A stretch of 64,000 bases of DNA from Arthrobacter sp. U41 (lineage in GTDB: Bacteria > Actinomycetota > Actinomycetes > Actinomycetales > Micrococcaceae), in contig NZ_CP015732.1 of the NCBI RefSeq assembly GCF_001750145.1, positions 4,322,370 through 4,386,369 on the forward strand, read 5' to 3'. The notes under the pieces are model-generated. The model had not been told where the DNA came from, made no database searches, and saw nothing but the letters and a program-made list of their open reading frames with translations. The translations under genes were made by a program, and so were the position numbers. Of this stretch, positions 56,045 to 64,000 are shown in pieces. Every line of letters starts with the position of its first letter. Positions within the stretch are counted from its first letter, which is position 1.

Positions 56045-57628
56045 GTGAACGATGCAGATAACACCCCAGTCTCCGCTTCCCAGCCCCTCGACGAGCGCGT
56101 CAACAACCGCTCACAGCGGCCCAGCTCCGACGCCTTCAAGGCGTTTATGGCCAGCAACTGGGCACCGTCCCGCGTGCAGCTTCCGGAACGCGACGCCGTC
56201 GCCGGCCACGCAGCCGCCCGGCGGCGCGCCATCTCCGAGCAGTTCAAAGGCGAACGCCTGGTCATCCCCGCCGGTCCGCTGAAGGTCCGCTCGAACGACT
56301 GCGACTACCGCTTCCGCCCGCACTCCGGCTTCGCGCACCTCACCGGCCTCGGCCTGGACCATGAGCCCGACGCCGTGCTCATCCTGGAACCCGCGGGGGA
56401 AGGCAGGGGCGACGACGGCGGCCACCACCACGCGACCCTGTACTTCCGTCCGCTGGCTGGCCGCGACACCGAACAGTTCTACGCCGACTCCCGCTCCGGC
56501 GAATTCTGGATCGGCGCCCGTCCCACCCTGGCCGAGTTCAAGGCCCGCCTGGGGCTGGACACTGCGGACATCAGTGAACTGGAGCTGGGGATCACCAAGA
56601 ACGTCGGCGCCCCGGAAATCGGCGGAATCTCCATCCGGCTGGTGCGGAAGGTCGACGAGAACATCGACGCCCTGGTGGACACCGCCCGCTACAACACGGC
56701 CAAGGACCCCGAGAACCTGGACATGGGCATCCTGGACGCCCTTGACGAGAAGCTCACCGAGGCCCTCTCCGAGCTGCGCCTGCTCAAGGACGAGTGGGAA
56801 ATCGAGCAGATGAAAACCGCCGTCGCCGCCACCGTGCAGGGCTTCACCGAGGTCGTCAAGGCCCTGCCGCGGGCCCTCACCCACCAGCGCGGCGAGCGCG
56901 TCGTTGAGGGCGCGTTCTTCGCCCGCGCCCGGGAGGAAGGCAACGAGCTCGGCTACGACACCATCGCGGCCTCCGGCAACAACGCCACGGTGCTGCACTG
57001 GACCCGGAACACCGGCAAGATCAACGCCGGGGAGCTTTTGCTGCTCGACGCCGGGGTCGAGGCGGAATCGCTCTACACCGCGGACATTACCCGCACCCTG
57101 CCGGCCAACGGCACGTTCACCGAGATCCAGCGCAAGGTCTACGAGGCCGTGCTGGACGCCGCCGACGCCGGCTTTGCCGCCGCCCGGCCCGGCACCCGGT
57201 TCCGCGAGATCCACACGGCCGCGACCACCGTGCTGGCCGAACGGCTCGCCGACTGGGGCCTGCTGCCGGTCTCCGTGGCGGAAGCCATCAGCGCGGAAGG
57301 CCAGCAGCACCGCCGCTGGATGCCGCACGGCACCAGCCACCACCTGGGCCTCGACGTGCACGACTGTGCCCAGGCCAAGCGCGAACTGTACCTCGACGGT
57401 GTCCTCACCCCCGGCATGGTCTTCACGATCGAACCCGGGCTGTACTTCAAGGACGAGGACCTCGCCATCCCGGCGGAATACCGCGGAATCGGCGTCCGGA
57501 TCGAGGACGACATCCTGATGACCGCCGACGGTCCGGTCAACCTCAGTGCGGCCCTGCCCCGCAAGGCTGAGGACGTCGAGTCCTGGATGGCGGGAATCTA
57601 CCAGGAAGCCGACGGCCAGACTCCGTAG
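56045..57628 (+). CDS. pepP: Xaa-Pro aminopeptidase (aminopeptidase P, M24B)
   Basis: A 527-residue dinuclear metallopeptidase cleaving the first residue before proline. The N-terminal AMP_N domain (to about 210) has FRPHSGFAHLTG; the pita-bread domain supplies metal ligands in LLLDAGVEAESLYTADITRTLP (two Asp), HGTSHHLGLDVHD (His), FTIEPGLYF (Glu) and GVRIEDD (Glu). GTG start at 56045; the first 45 residues are variable. Ends before a strong convergent terminator. Confidence 0.93.
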   Translation: MNDADNTPVSASQPLDERVNNRSQRPSSDAFKAFMASNWAPSRVQLPERDAVAGHAAARRRAISEQFKGERLVIPAGPLKVRSNDCDYRFRPHSGFAHLTGLGLDHEPDAVLILEPAGEGRGDDGGHHHATLYFRPLAGRDTEQFYADSRSGEFWIGARPTLAEFKARLGLDTADISELELGITKNVGAPEIGGISIRLVRKVDENIDALVDTARYNTAKDPENLDMGILDALDEKLTEALSELRLLKDEWEIEQMKTAVAATVQGFTEVVKALPRALTHQRGERVVEGAFFARAREEGNELGYDTIAASGNNATVLHWTRNTGKINAGELLLLDAGVEAESLYTADITRTLPANGTFTEIQRKVYEAVLDAADAGFAAARPGTRFREIHTAATTVLAERLADWGLLPVSVAEAISAEGQQHRRWMPHGTSHHLGLDVHDCAQAKRELYLDGVLTPGMVFTIEPGLYFKDEDLAIPAEYRGIGVRIEDDILMTADGPVNLSAALPRKAEDVESWMAGIYQEADGQTP

Positions 57629-57657
57629 TCCCCGCCGGCTAAGCAGCCACTGCCGCC

Positions 57658-57706
57658 ACGCAGAAAGCCTCCGCCCGGATCGATTCCGGGCGGAGGCTTT
57701 CTGCGT
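57658..57706. terminator. Bidirectional terminator between pepP and the stress-protein gene
   Basis: Perfect 22-bp arms (57658-57679 and 57685-57706) around TCGAT. The core AGAAAGCC/GGCTTTCT gives short T runs in both directions. Lies 30 bp after pepP and 20 bp after the convergent gene. Confidence 0.85.
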
Positions 57707-57725
57707 TGCTGGTCAGTGCCGCGAA

Positions 57726-58634
57726 TCAGTGCCGCGGACCGCCCTCGTCGGGACCCTGCTTGGGCACGTCGGTGACGCGGACCCCGTACTGCGGGCGGCC
57801 GTCCGGCAGGTCCGGGTAGGCGAACCCGGAGGACTTGGGGGCCTCTTCGGTGGCCGGCTCGGTATCAGCGGTCCCCGGGTGGGACGGCTCTGCCTGGGGG
57901 GAAGGCTCGGCGTGCTGGCCTGGCGCCGGCTCCTGTCCGCCCTGCTGCTGTCCGCCGGCTTCGGGTGTCCTCTGGCCGTACGGGTCGTTCCAGCCCGCGG
58001 GGCGCTGCGGGGCATGGCCCTGCTGGCCGGGCTGCTGGGGTCCCTGCCCGGGACCCGGCTGGTACGGCTGGTGCTGGTAGTCGCACTGGGAGTACCCGGC
58101 CGACCCGGGGGACGCGGAGGCGTCCTGCTGCGTCATCGGAAGCTGGTGCAGCAACCGCCGCGCCTCGTTCGCCGCTTCAAAGGAGACCACGACATCGTAG
58201 TTGGTCGCCACGACCTGGCTCGTGGAGGTGAAGTCGCGCTTTCCCTTCTGCATGGCGTACGTGACGATGCCGAACAGCATAAAGAAGGCCGCGCCCATCA
58301 GCACCGACGTCATGATCGAGAAGGCACCGTCGGTCGTGGAGAAGAAGGAGAGCATGATGCCGACGAACAGGCCGAACCACATGCCGCTCAGCGCACCCGA
58401 GAGCGCGACCCTGGGGTAGGTCAGCCGGCCGGTGACCCGCTCCACCATCTTCAGCTCGTTGCCGACGATCGAGACCATCTGCACGGGAAACTGCTGGTCC
58501 GCGAGGTAGTCCACCGCCTTCTGGGCGTCCAGGTAGGAATTGTAGGAACCAACAGTGTCGCCCTTGGGGACAGTGCGGGCCTCGTCCGGGCCGTTGGGGG
58601 CGCCAGCCCTGGGAGCACCAAAAATGTTTGACAT
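57726..58634 (-). CDS. General-stress-protein-like membrane protein with Pro/Gln-rich tail
   Basis: A 302-residue protein. Residues 25-80 resemble the general stress protein 17M-like domain (GSYNSYLDAQKAVDYLADQQFPVQMVSIVGNELK). Two hydrophobic segments follow at about 90-115 and 125-145, then a short conserved stretch to 180. The remaining 120 residues are Pro/Gln/Gly-rich and disordered, similar in composition to the HtrA N-terminus. Start at MSNIFGAP (58634); an upstream in-frame Met lies in the divergent promoter area. Function unknown. Confidence 0.8.
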   Translation of the reverse strand: MSNIFGAPRAGAPNGPDEARTVPKGDTVGSYNSYLDAQKAVDYLADQQFPVQMVSIVGNELKMVERVTGRLTYPRVALSGALSGMWFGLFVGIMLSFFSTTDGAFSIMTSVLMGAAFFMLFGIVTYAMQKGKRDFTSTSQVVATNYDVVVSFEAANEARRLLHQLPMTQQDASASPGSAGYSQCDYQHQPYQPGPGQGPQQPGQQGHAPQRPAGWNDPYGQRTPEAGGQQQGGQEPAPGQHAEPSPQAEPSHPGTADTEPATEEAPKSSGFAYPDLPDGRPQYGVRVTDVPKQGPDEGGPRH

Positions 58635-58699
58635 ACGACCATTCTTACCTATCCGGCTGGGCACCGGCTGTAAATTCAGCTAAAAGAGAGCGGACTCGG

Positions 58700-58705
58700 T
58701 AGCCT
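58700..58705 (+). promoter_or_regulatory. -10 hexamer TAGCCT before the MgtE-N/CBS gene
   Basis: TAGCCT, six bases, GTG at 58712, no Shine-Dalgarno sequence. Confidence 0.5.
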
Positions 58706-58711
58706 GTACAG

Positions 58712-59995
58712 GTGAGCACAAATCTATCGCGGGTGTTTGTTGCGCGCCTCCTCGGCCTGGACGTCTTCGACCCACTGGGCGACCGTCTCGGCCGGCTGCG
58801 CGACGTCGTCGTGCTTTCCCGCGGAACCCGGGGCGCCCCGCATGTGGTGGGCATCGTCGTCGAGGTTCCCGGGAAGAAGCGGGTCTTCGTGCCGATGACC
58901 CGGATCACCTCGATCGACCAGACCCAGATCATCTGCACCGGGCTGGTGAACCTGCGGCGCTTCGAACAGCGCGGCGCCGAAACCCTCGTTGTGGCCGAAA
59001 TGTTCGACCGCCGCGTCACCCTCGCCGACGGCAGCGGGGACGCCACGATCGAGGACATCGCAATGGACAAACACCGCTCCGGCGACTGGTTTGTCAGCAA
59101 GCTCTTCGTCCGCCGCGGCCACTCCCTCTCCCCGCTGAGCAGGCTGCGCCGCAACGAGACCATGATCATCGACTGGGCTGATGCGCAGCAGGGCGCCCGC
59201 ACCGAGCCGCAGGCTGCCACCCAGTTCGTCGCAACCCACGAGGACCTCAAGCCGGCCGACTTCGCCGAAGCCCTGCAGGAGATGAGCGACAAGCGCCGCT
59301 TCGAGGTCGCCAGCGAACTCCAGGACGAACGCCTAGCCGACGTCCTGCAGGAGATGCCTGAAGGCGACCAGGTGGAGATCCTCTCCGCCCTCGACGTCAA
59401 CCGTGCCGCGGACGTGCTGGAGGAAATGGACCCGGACGACGCCGCCGATCTCCTCGCGGAACTCCCCAGCGCCCAGGCCGAGCAATTGCTCCAGCTGATG
59501 GAACCCGAAGGCGCCGATGACGTCCGCCGGCTGCTCGAATACGACGAGGACACGGCCGGCGGCCTGATGACCCCGGTCCCGGTCATCCTGCCCCCGGAAG
59601 CCACCGTCGCCGAAGCCCTGGCCCATGTCCGCCGTGAGGAGCTCTCCCCCGCCCTGGCCTCGTCGATCTTTATTGCCCGGCCGCCGCTGGAGACGCCCAC
59701 GGGCCGTTTCCTCGGCGTCGTCCACATCCAGCAGCTGCTGCGCTACCCGCCGCCCGAACCGCTGGGCAACCTGGTGGACAAGACCCTGGAACCCGTGTCG
59801 GACCAGGCGCACATCAGCGAGGTGGCCCGCACGCTGGCCACCTACAACCTCAACTCGCTCCCCGTCGTCAACAGCGATGGTCGGCTTGTGGGGGCGGTGA
59901 CTGTTGACGATGTGCTGGATCATCTGCTGCCCGATGACTGGCGGGCCCACGAGGACGATGTCCCGATAAGGAAGCTTGGAGGCCGCATTGGCTGA
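58712..59995 (+). CDS. Soluble MgtE N-terminal/CBS-domain protein with PRC-barrel-like start
   Basis: A 427-residue cytosolic protein. Residues 1-160 look like two PRC-barrel-type beta modules (DPLGDRLGRLRDVVV). The MgtE N-terminal superhelix follows at about 175-285 (RAADVLEEMDPDDAADLLAELP), then a pair of CBS domains. The transmembrane half of the MgtE magnesium channel is absent, so this is not itself a transporter; it may sense Mg2+ or nucleotides and act on a partner. The next gene, a DUF1003 membrane protein overlapping by 8 bases, is the obvious candidate. M. tuberculosis has the same pair near mrp (Rv1232c-Rv1231c as I recall). Confidence 0.87.
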   Translation: MSTNLSRVFVARLLGLDVFDPLGDRLGRLRDVVVLSRGTRGAPHVVGIVVEVPGKKRVFVPMTRITSIDQTQIICTGLVNLRRFEQRGAETLVVAEMFDRRVTLADGSGDATIEDIAMDKHRSGDWFVSKLFVRRGHSLSPLSRLRRNETMIIDWADAQQGARTEPQAATQFVATHEDLKPADFAEALQEMSDKRRFEVASELQDERLADVLQEMPEGDQVEILSALDVNRAADVLEEMDPDDAADLLAELPSAQAEQLLQLMEPEGADDVRRLLEYDEDTAGGLMTPVPVILPPEATVAEALAHVRREELSPALASSIFIARPPLETPTGRFLGVVHIQQLLRYPPPEPLGNLVDKTLEPVSDQAHISEVARTLATYNLNSLPVVNSDGRLVGAVTVDDVLDHLLPDDWRAHEDDVPIRKLGGRIG

Positions 59996-60776
59996 TAACA
60001 GCGCACGGAACCCCCATGTCCGGCACGGCAGCAAACCGGACAAGGGAGGCCTCGATACACCCCTGAGCGGCCGCCAGCGGATCCTGCCGAAGTTCTCTCC
60101 CAACCCGGACGCGTTCGGCCAGACCACGGAAGGCTTCGCCCGCTTCATGGGCACGCCGCAGTTCCTGGTCTACATGACGGTGTTCGTCGTCGTCTGGCTG
60201 GCCTGGAACACCTTTGCCCCGGTGGAGTGGCAGTTCGACTCCCGGGCCCTGGGCTATACCCTGCTGACCCTGATGCTTTCGCTGCAGGCCTCCTACGCCG
60301 CGCCGCTGCTTCTTCTGGCCCAGAACCGGCAGGACGACCGTGACCGCGTCTCGCTCCAGCAGGACCGCCAGCGCGCGGAACGTAACCTCTCCGACACCGA
60401 ATACCTGACCCGGGAACTCGCCTCGCTGCGGATCGCCCTGCGCGAAGTCGCCACCCGCGACTACGTCCGGGCCGAACTGCGGAGCCTGCTGGAGGACATG
60501 CTGGAAGCGCAGGAGGAACTGCGCACCCACGATCCCTCGGCCGGCGTCCACGAGACGCCGCGGGACAAGGTCAGGGACAAGCTCAAGGACCGCCGCGACA
60601 AGCAGCGCAGCCCCCGGACCCAGCAGGTCCCCCGCATCAAGTCCGGGGGCAGCAGCGAGCCCAAGCCGAACAAGAAGGCCCGGGCCACACCGGACATCCC
60701 GGCAGGCGCCGGACCGGACAGCGCCGGCCCGGACGGCGCCGACGTCCCGGCCCACCCCGTTTCCCCCCAGAACTGA
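59988..60776 (+). CDS. DUF1003 membrane protein
   Basis: A 262-residue protein. Two hydrophobic helices at about 55-75 and 88-110 (FLVYMTVFVVVWLAWN; ALGYTLLTLMLSLQASYAAPLLLLAQNRQDDRDR) match DUF1003, with the NRQxxRDR motif after them. A coiled coil to about 180 and a basic Pro/Lys tail follow. I choose the TTG at 59988, six bases after GGAGG and overlapping the previous stop; a TTG four codons upstream is weaker. Function unknown. Confidence 0.85.
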   Translation: MADNSARNPHVRHGSKPDKGGLDTPLSGRQRILPKFSPNPDAFGQTTEGFARFMGTPQFLVYMTVFVVVWLAWNTFAPVEWQFDSRALGYTLLTLMLSLQASYAAPLLLLAQNRQDDRDRVSLQQDRQRAERNLSDTEYLTRELASLRIALREVATRDYVRAELRSLLEDMLEAQEELRTHDPSAGVHETPRDKVRDKLKDRRDKQRSPRTQQVPRIKSGGSSEPKPNKKARATPDIPAGAGPDSAGPDGADVPAHPVSPQN

Positions 60777-60787
60777 GCCGTCACCGC

Positions 60788-61954
60788 ATGAACCGCAGCC
60801 AGGACCGCACCACCCAGGGAATCTCTCCGGCCTCCGCCATGGAAAGTTCAGTGCACGCCGCACTGGCCACCGTGATCGATCCCGAGCTCCGCCGTCCCAT
60901 CACCGACCTCGGCATGGTGGAGGCCGTGGAGGTATCCGAGGGCGGCCGGGTGCGGGTCGCCGTGCTCCTGACGATTGCCGGCTGCCCGCTGCGCGGCACC
61001 ATCACCGCCGACTGCGAGGCGGCGCTGTCCGCAGTGCCCGGGGTCACCGGCGTCGAGGTCGAACTGAAGGTCATGACCCAGGAGCAGCGCGACGCGCTCA
61101 AGGAGCAGCTCCGCGGCCCCGGCGGACAGCGCGGGATCCCGTTCAACGAACCCGGCTCGCTGACCAAGGTGTATGCCGTCGCGAGCGGCAAGGGCGGCGT
61201 GGGCAAGTCCTCCGTAACGGTGAACCTCGCCTGCGCGCTGGCCGCGCAGGGGCTGCGGGTGGGGATCGTGGACGCCGACGTGTACGGCTTCTCCGTCCCG
61301 GCGCTGATGGGCATCACCCAGGCCCCCACCCGGGTGGATGACATGATCCTTCCGCCGGTGGCCTACGGGGTCAAAGTCATCTCCATCGGAATGTTCGTCA
61401 CCGGCAACAAGCCGGTCGCCTGGCGCGGGCCGATGCTGCACCGGGCCCTGGAGCAGTTCCTCACCGACGTCTACTTCGGCGACCTCGATGCCCTCTTCCT
61501 GGACCTTCCGCCCGGTACCGGCGACATCGCCATCTCTGTCGCCCAGCTGCTGCCGCAGGCCCGGATCCTCGTGGTCACCACACCGCAGGCCGCGGCCGCC
61601 GACGTGGCCGAGCGGGCCGGTGCCATCGCGACCCAGACCGGGCAGAGCGTGGCCGGCGTCGTGGAAAACATGTCCTACCTGGAGCTGCCCGACGGCGGCC
61701 GGATGGAGCTGTTCGGAAGTGGCGGCGGCGCGGTGCTCGCGGAACGGCTGTCCGCCACGGTGGGCACCGACGTTCCGCTGCTGGGACAGATCCCGCTGGA
61801 CATCCTGCTGCGCGAAGGCGGCGACGCCGGAGTTCCCCTGGTGCTGGGCCGTCCCGAAACCCCGGCGGCCGTGGCCCTGCTGGACATCGCCGGGCGGCTC
61901 AGCTCGGTCCCGCGCGGGCTCAGCGGTAAGCCGCTCGGACTGCAGCCACGCTAG
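60788..61954 (+). CDS. mrp: Mrp/NBP35-type Fe-S carrier ATPase
   Basis: A 388-residue P-loop protein. A MIP18/DUF59 domain (residues 18-95) precedes the deviant Walker A KGGVGKSSVTVNLA near 137. DLPPGTGDIAISVAQL and GVVENMSYLE are Mrp marks. The usual CxxC that holds the bridging Fe-S cluster after the NMSY segment is missing: here it reads ENMSYLELPDGGRMELFGSGGG, so classical cluster transfer may be altered. Third gene of the MgtE-N/DUF1003/mrp unit. Its stop is 7 bp from the tatB stop. Confidence 0.9.
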   Translation: MNRSQDRTTQGISPASAMESSVHAALATVIDPELRRPITDLGMVEAVEVSEGGRVRVAVLLTIAGCPLRGTITADCEAALSAVPGVTGVEVELKVMTQEQRDALKEQLRGPGGQRGIPFNEPGSLTKVYAVASGKGGVGKSSVTVNLACALAAQGLRVGIVDADVYGFSVPALMGITQAPTRVDDMILPPVAYGVKVISIGMFVTGNKPVAWRGPMLHRALEQFLTDVYFGDLDALFLDLPPGTGDIAISVAQLLPQARILVVTTPQAAAADVAERAGAIATQTGQSVAGVVENMSYLELPDGGRMELFGSGGGAVLAERLSATVGTDVPLLGQIPLDILLREGGDAGVPLVLGRPETPAAVALLDIAGRLSSVPRGLSGKPLGLQPR

Positions 61955-61961
61955 GTAGCTG

Positions 61962-62360
61962 CTAGGTAGCTTCTGAGTCGAAGGGCGCCGGCTCGCCGTC
62001 CGGGAGTCGCTCAACCGTCCGCTCCGGCCGGCGTTCCGCAGCCGCCGCGGAGGCAGCCGCGACGGTGGCGACCGCGGCCGGGGCGCCGGCGCTCACGGGT
62101 TTGGTGTCATCCTCGAGCAGCGCTTCCTTGATAATCCTGCGCGGATCGTACTGCCGGGGATCGTACTTCTTCCAGTCGACCTCATCGATGTCGATGCCGA
62201 CTTCTTCCTTGATCTGCTCCCGCGCCCCCGACGCCATCCGGCGGACTTCCTTGACGATGTTGGCAAGTTTCTGGGTGTATTCGGGCAGCCTGCTGGGACC
62301 AATCACCAGAAGGCCGATGATCAGCAGAAGTAAGAACTCCGGTCCATTGATTCCAAGCAC
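61962..62360 (-). CDS. tatB: Sec-independent translocase protein TatB
   Basis: A 132-residue TatA/B-family protein. The membrane helix FLLLLIIGLLVIGPSRLPEYTQKLA at 9-33 is followed by an amphipathic helix (VKEVRRMASGAREQIKEE) and a charged tail. Glu near the N-terminus (GPEF) and length favour TatB over TatA. It recognises twin-arginine substrates with TatC. GTG start, seven bases after TAATCT. In mycobacteria tatB also lies close to sigE-rseA. Confidence 0.9.
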   Translation of the reverse strand: MLGINGPEFLLLLIIGLLVIGPSRLPEYTQKLANIVKEVRRMASGAREQIKEEVGIDIDEVDWKKYDPRQYDPRRIIKEALLEDDTKPVSAGAPAAVATVAAASAAAAERRPERTVERLPDGEPAPFDSEAT

Positions 62361-62367
62361 TGTAGGA

Positions 62368-62373
62368 AGATTA
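62368..62373 (-). promoter_or_regulatory. -10 hexamer TAATCT before tatB
   Basis: On the minus strand TAATCT, seven bases, GTG at 62360. It gives tatB a start independent of the sigma/anti-sigma operon. Confidence 0.45.
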
Positions 62374-62440
62374 CCCTCTCAACCGGGGCCGGGACGATTC
62401 CGCCGTGACACACGGGGCCTGCTCCCGGCAGTTCGGCCGG

Positions 62441-63568
62441 TCACGGTGCCAGCAGCTCCACAATCCGGCCCAGTCCGCGCTCCAGCCGCGCGGTGAGGTT
62501 GTGCACGGACCCTGCCCCGGCCGCCCCCGGGCGCTCGAGGGTGCCAGGCTCCCGGGCTCCGCCGCCACCGGGTGTCACCGGATCCGCGGCGCGGGACCGG
62601 ACCAGGGCTGCCACGCCGTCGGCGGCCTGTTCCGCCGGCTGGTCCGAAACGTAGGTGAAGGTGGCATCGCCGGCCTGGTAAATGGCGGCGAAGGGCGACG
62701 CCTGGTTGGTCCACAGGGTCCCGCTTCCGCCCCCCGCTACTGCGCCCGTCCCGGCGCCAGCCTCCGGCGCCGCCGCGGCAGTGAAGCCGTCCGAGGTCGC
62801 GGGGCGGCCCGTGAGCACGTTGACCGGCGCCTGCGCCCCAGCTTCCGGCCCGGCCCCCGGGGCGCGGGACTGTCCGGGCACGCCGCTGTGCTGTTCGAGG
62901 ACGCCGTGCTGTTCGAGGATGGTGGCAAAATTCCGTCCGTCGGTAAGACGCAGTTCCAGGATGTCCCCGCCGGCCAGGACCCCGGCCCTGGCCCAGACCA
63001 GGTGGTAGCCGAGTTCACGGAGTTCAGGACATGTCCAGCCCTCGGAGCGCAGAGTGGTGAGCTGGGACGCCGTGAGTGCCCCGGCCGGAGTGAAATCCGG
63101 TCCGCCGGCGAGGCTCCATCCGGCCGGTGCCCCGGCGCCTGCCCCGGCGGCCGCCGCGGAGACGGACAGGTCACGCTGCAGGAAGGCCGAGGCGCCCGGT
63201 CCGCCTGACTGCGGCACGGATTCGCCGCCCACCAGGTAGGCCGATCCGCCCAGCAGGGCCGTGGCGGCTGCCGCCCCGCCGGCGGCCAGCGCGGCTGCCC
63301 GCAGCGCCGGGCGGAAGCCGCGGGCCGCCGGCTGCCGGAAGGCTGGCTGGCCAGGGCCGGTGGGTTCTTCGGTACGGGCCAGTTCCTCGGTGCGCGCCAG
63401 CAGGCGCGCGGTCAGGTCGCCGCTGGCCGTGGGAACTTCAGCGCCCCGCAGCCGCTCAAGGTACTGGCGTTCGCGGCGCTGCTGAAGCAGGCATCCGGCA
63501 CAGGATTCCAGATGCCGCCGGTCCCGCCGCTGGTGGGGGCCGCGCAGCAGACGCTGCAGAAGGCGCAT
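62441..63568 (-). CDS. Zinc-type anti-sigma factor with large extracytoplasmic domain
   Basis: A 375-residue membrane protein. His19-x3-Cys23-x2-Cys26 is the zinc anti-sigma (ZAS) motif that holds the sigma factor. A membrane helix lies at about 88-113. The outside part, about 260 residues, is Ala/Gly/Pro-rich with a folded-looking core (TLRSEGWTCPELRELGYHLVWARAG; LRLTDGRNFATILEQHG). Mycobacterial RseA is less than half as long. The ATG at 63568 lies nine bases after the sigma stop; upstream in-frame sequence is inside the sigma gene in another frame. It controls the neighbouring SigE-like factor. Confidence 0.88.
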   Translation of the reverse strand: MRLLQRLLRGPHQRRDRRHLESCAGCLLQQRRERQYLERLRGAEVPTASGDLTARLLARTEELARTEEPTGPGQPAFRQPAARGFRPALRAAALAAGGAAAATALLGGSAYLVGGESVPQSGGPGASAFLQRDLSVSAAAAGAGAGAPAGWSLAGGPDFTPAGALTASQLTTLRSEGWTCPELRELGYHLVWARAGVLAGGDILELRLTDGRNFATILEQHGVLEQHSGVPGQSRAPGAGPEAGAQAPVNVLTGRPATSDGFTAAAAPEAGAGTGAVAGGGSGTLWTNQASPFAAIYQAGDATFTYVSDQPAEQAADGVAALVRSRAADPVTPGGGGAREPGTLERPGAAGAGSVHNLTARLERGLGRIVELLAP

Positions 63569-63576
63569 CGCCTGGT

Positions 63577-64000
63577 TCAGAGCAGGCCGGCGATGCGGGG
63601 CATCTTCAGCCGCGGCTTCAGCGGGGCCTTGGCTGCCTGCTGCGGCCGGGGGTCGCGGTGAGCCAGTTTCTCCCGGAGCATGGTCCTGCCGCGGTGGATC
63701 CGGGAGCGGACCGTTCCGAGTTTGATGCCCAGGGCGACGGCAACCTCGTCGTAGGACAGCCCTTCGAGGTCGCAGAGGACGACGGCGGCGCGGAAGTCCG
63801 GGGGCAGTTCCTCGAGGGCGGCCTGCACATCGACGTCGAGGTTGTTGAACTCGAAACTCTGTTCCGGTCCGGGCTCGCGTCCGGGCAGACGGGACTCGGC
63901 GTCGTCGGCCAGGGCGTCGAAGCGGATCCGGCTCTTCCGGCGGGCCTGGTCCAGGAAAAGGTTGGTGGTGATCCGGTGCAGCCACCCGTCCAGGGTGCCC
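63577..64000 (-). CDS. sigE: ECF sigma factor, SigE-like (partial, runs off the window)
   Basis: The last 140 residues are visible; the start lies beyond base 64000. [20 protein letters not shown] is the end of region 2. Region 4 is complete: [21 protein letters not shown], then the helix-turn-helix [24 protein letters not shown]. These closely match actinobacterial SigE, which directs envelope-stress genes. A Lys/Arg/Pro tail ends the protein. The anti-sigma gene follows directly. Confidence 0.93.
   Translation of the reverse strand, partial: GTLDGWLHRITTNLFLDQARRKSRIRFDALADDAESRLPGREPGPEQSFEFNNLDVDVQAALEELPPDFRAAVVLCDLEGLSYDEVAVALGIKLGTVRSRIHRGRTMLREKLAHRDPRPQQAAKAPLKPRLKMPRIAGLL

Overview
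The window is high-GC chromosomal DNA from an actinobacterium. Family content, heavy GTG/TTG start usage and the gene order point to the Micrococcaceae, most likely Arthrobacter or a close relative; the species cannot be fixed from sequence alone. About 50 protein genes are packed tightly on both strands, with two initiator tRNA genes. I see no insertion sequence, prophage, CRISPR array, integrase or plasmid gene. This is core chromosome, not an accessory island.

Layout. (1) 0.2-5.1 kb: envelope-stress genes, namely an HtrA protease with a repeat-rich N-terminus, a TPM-domain membrane protein and PspA. (2) 5.3-7.2 kb: a DNA photolyase, then two identical tRNA-fMet genes, each with its own terminator. 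(3) 7.4-26.5 kb: UPF0182 membrane protein, PDZ/Lon-like protease, DUF2342 zincin-like protein, YgjP-type metalloprotease, UvrD2, NudC, a phosphotransferase, and the co-translated run atl-adnA-adnB. As I recall it, this order matches the Rv3193c-Rv3204 region of Mycobacterium tuberculosis. (4) 26.7-30.5 kb: a DEDD exonuclease and the methionine importer metNIQ. (5) 30.6-43.2 kb: every step from glutamyl-tRNA to heme by the coproporphyrin route, in three units: hemA(+), hemE-hemY(-), and hemQ-hemH-hemC-hemD-hemB-LLM oxidoreductase-hemL(-). (6) 43.2-50.6 kb: moeZ, a TetR regulator, DUF3107, a pterin dehydratase-VOC fusion, the TPP-riboswitch operon thiO-thiS-thiG, divergent thiE, and a ferritin-like protein; parts of this again follow the mycobacterial Rv3206c-Rv3211 order. 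(7) 50.7-58.6 kb: an RNB ribonuclease, a DEAD-box helicase with a long leader, an orphan DNA methyltransferase, a PHP phosphoesterase, aminopeptidase P and a stress-protein-like membrane protein. (8) 58.7-64 kb: a soluble MgtE-N/CBS protein, a DUF1003 protein and Mrp on one strand; tatB, a zinc anti-sigma factor and the end of a SigE-like ECF sigma factor on the other. The sigma gene runs off the window edge.

The themes are DNA repair (photolyase, UvrD2, AdnAB, ATL), heme and thiamine cofactor synthesis, and envelope stress at both ends. Two regulatory patterns recur. Twelve start codons sit 5-7 bases after a TANNNT hexamer, the arrangement expected for leaderless mRNAs. Within operons, start and stop codons overlap by 4 bases again and again (metNI, hemQHC, hemDB, hemB-LLM, thiOSG, atl-adnA-adnB). 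I found no clearly new multi-gene system. The best leads are a perfect inverted repeat over the probable hemQ promoter, an LLM flavin oxidoreductase translationally coupled to hemB, an orphan DNA methyltransferase behind the DEAD-box helicase, and structured leaders ahead of metN and the helicase.
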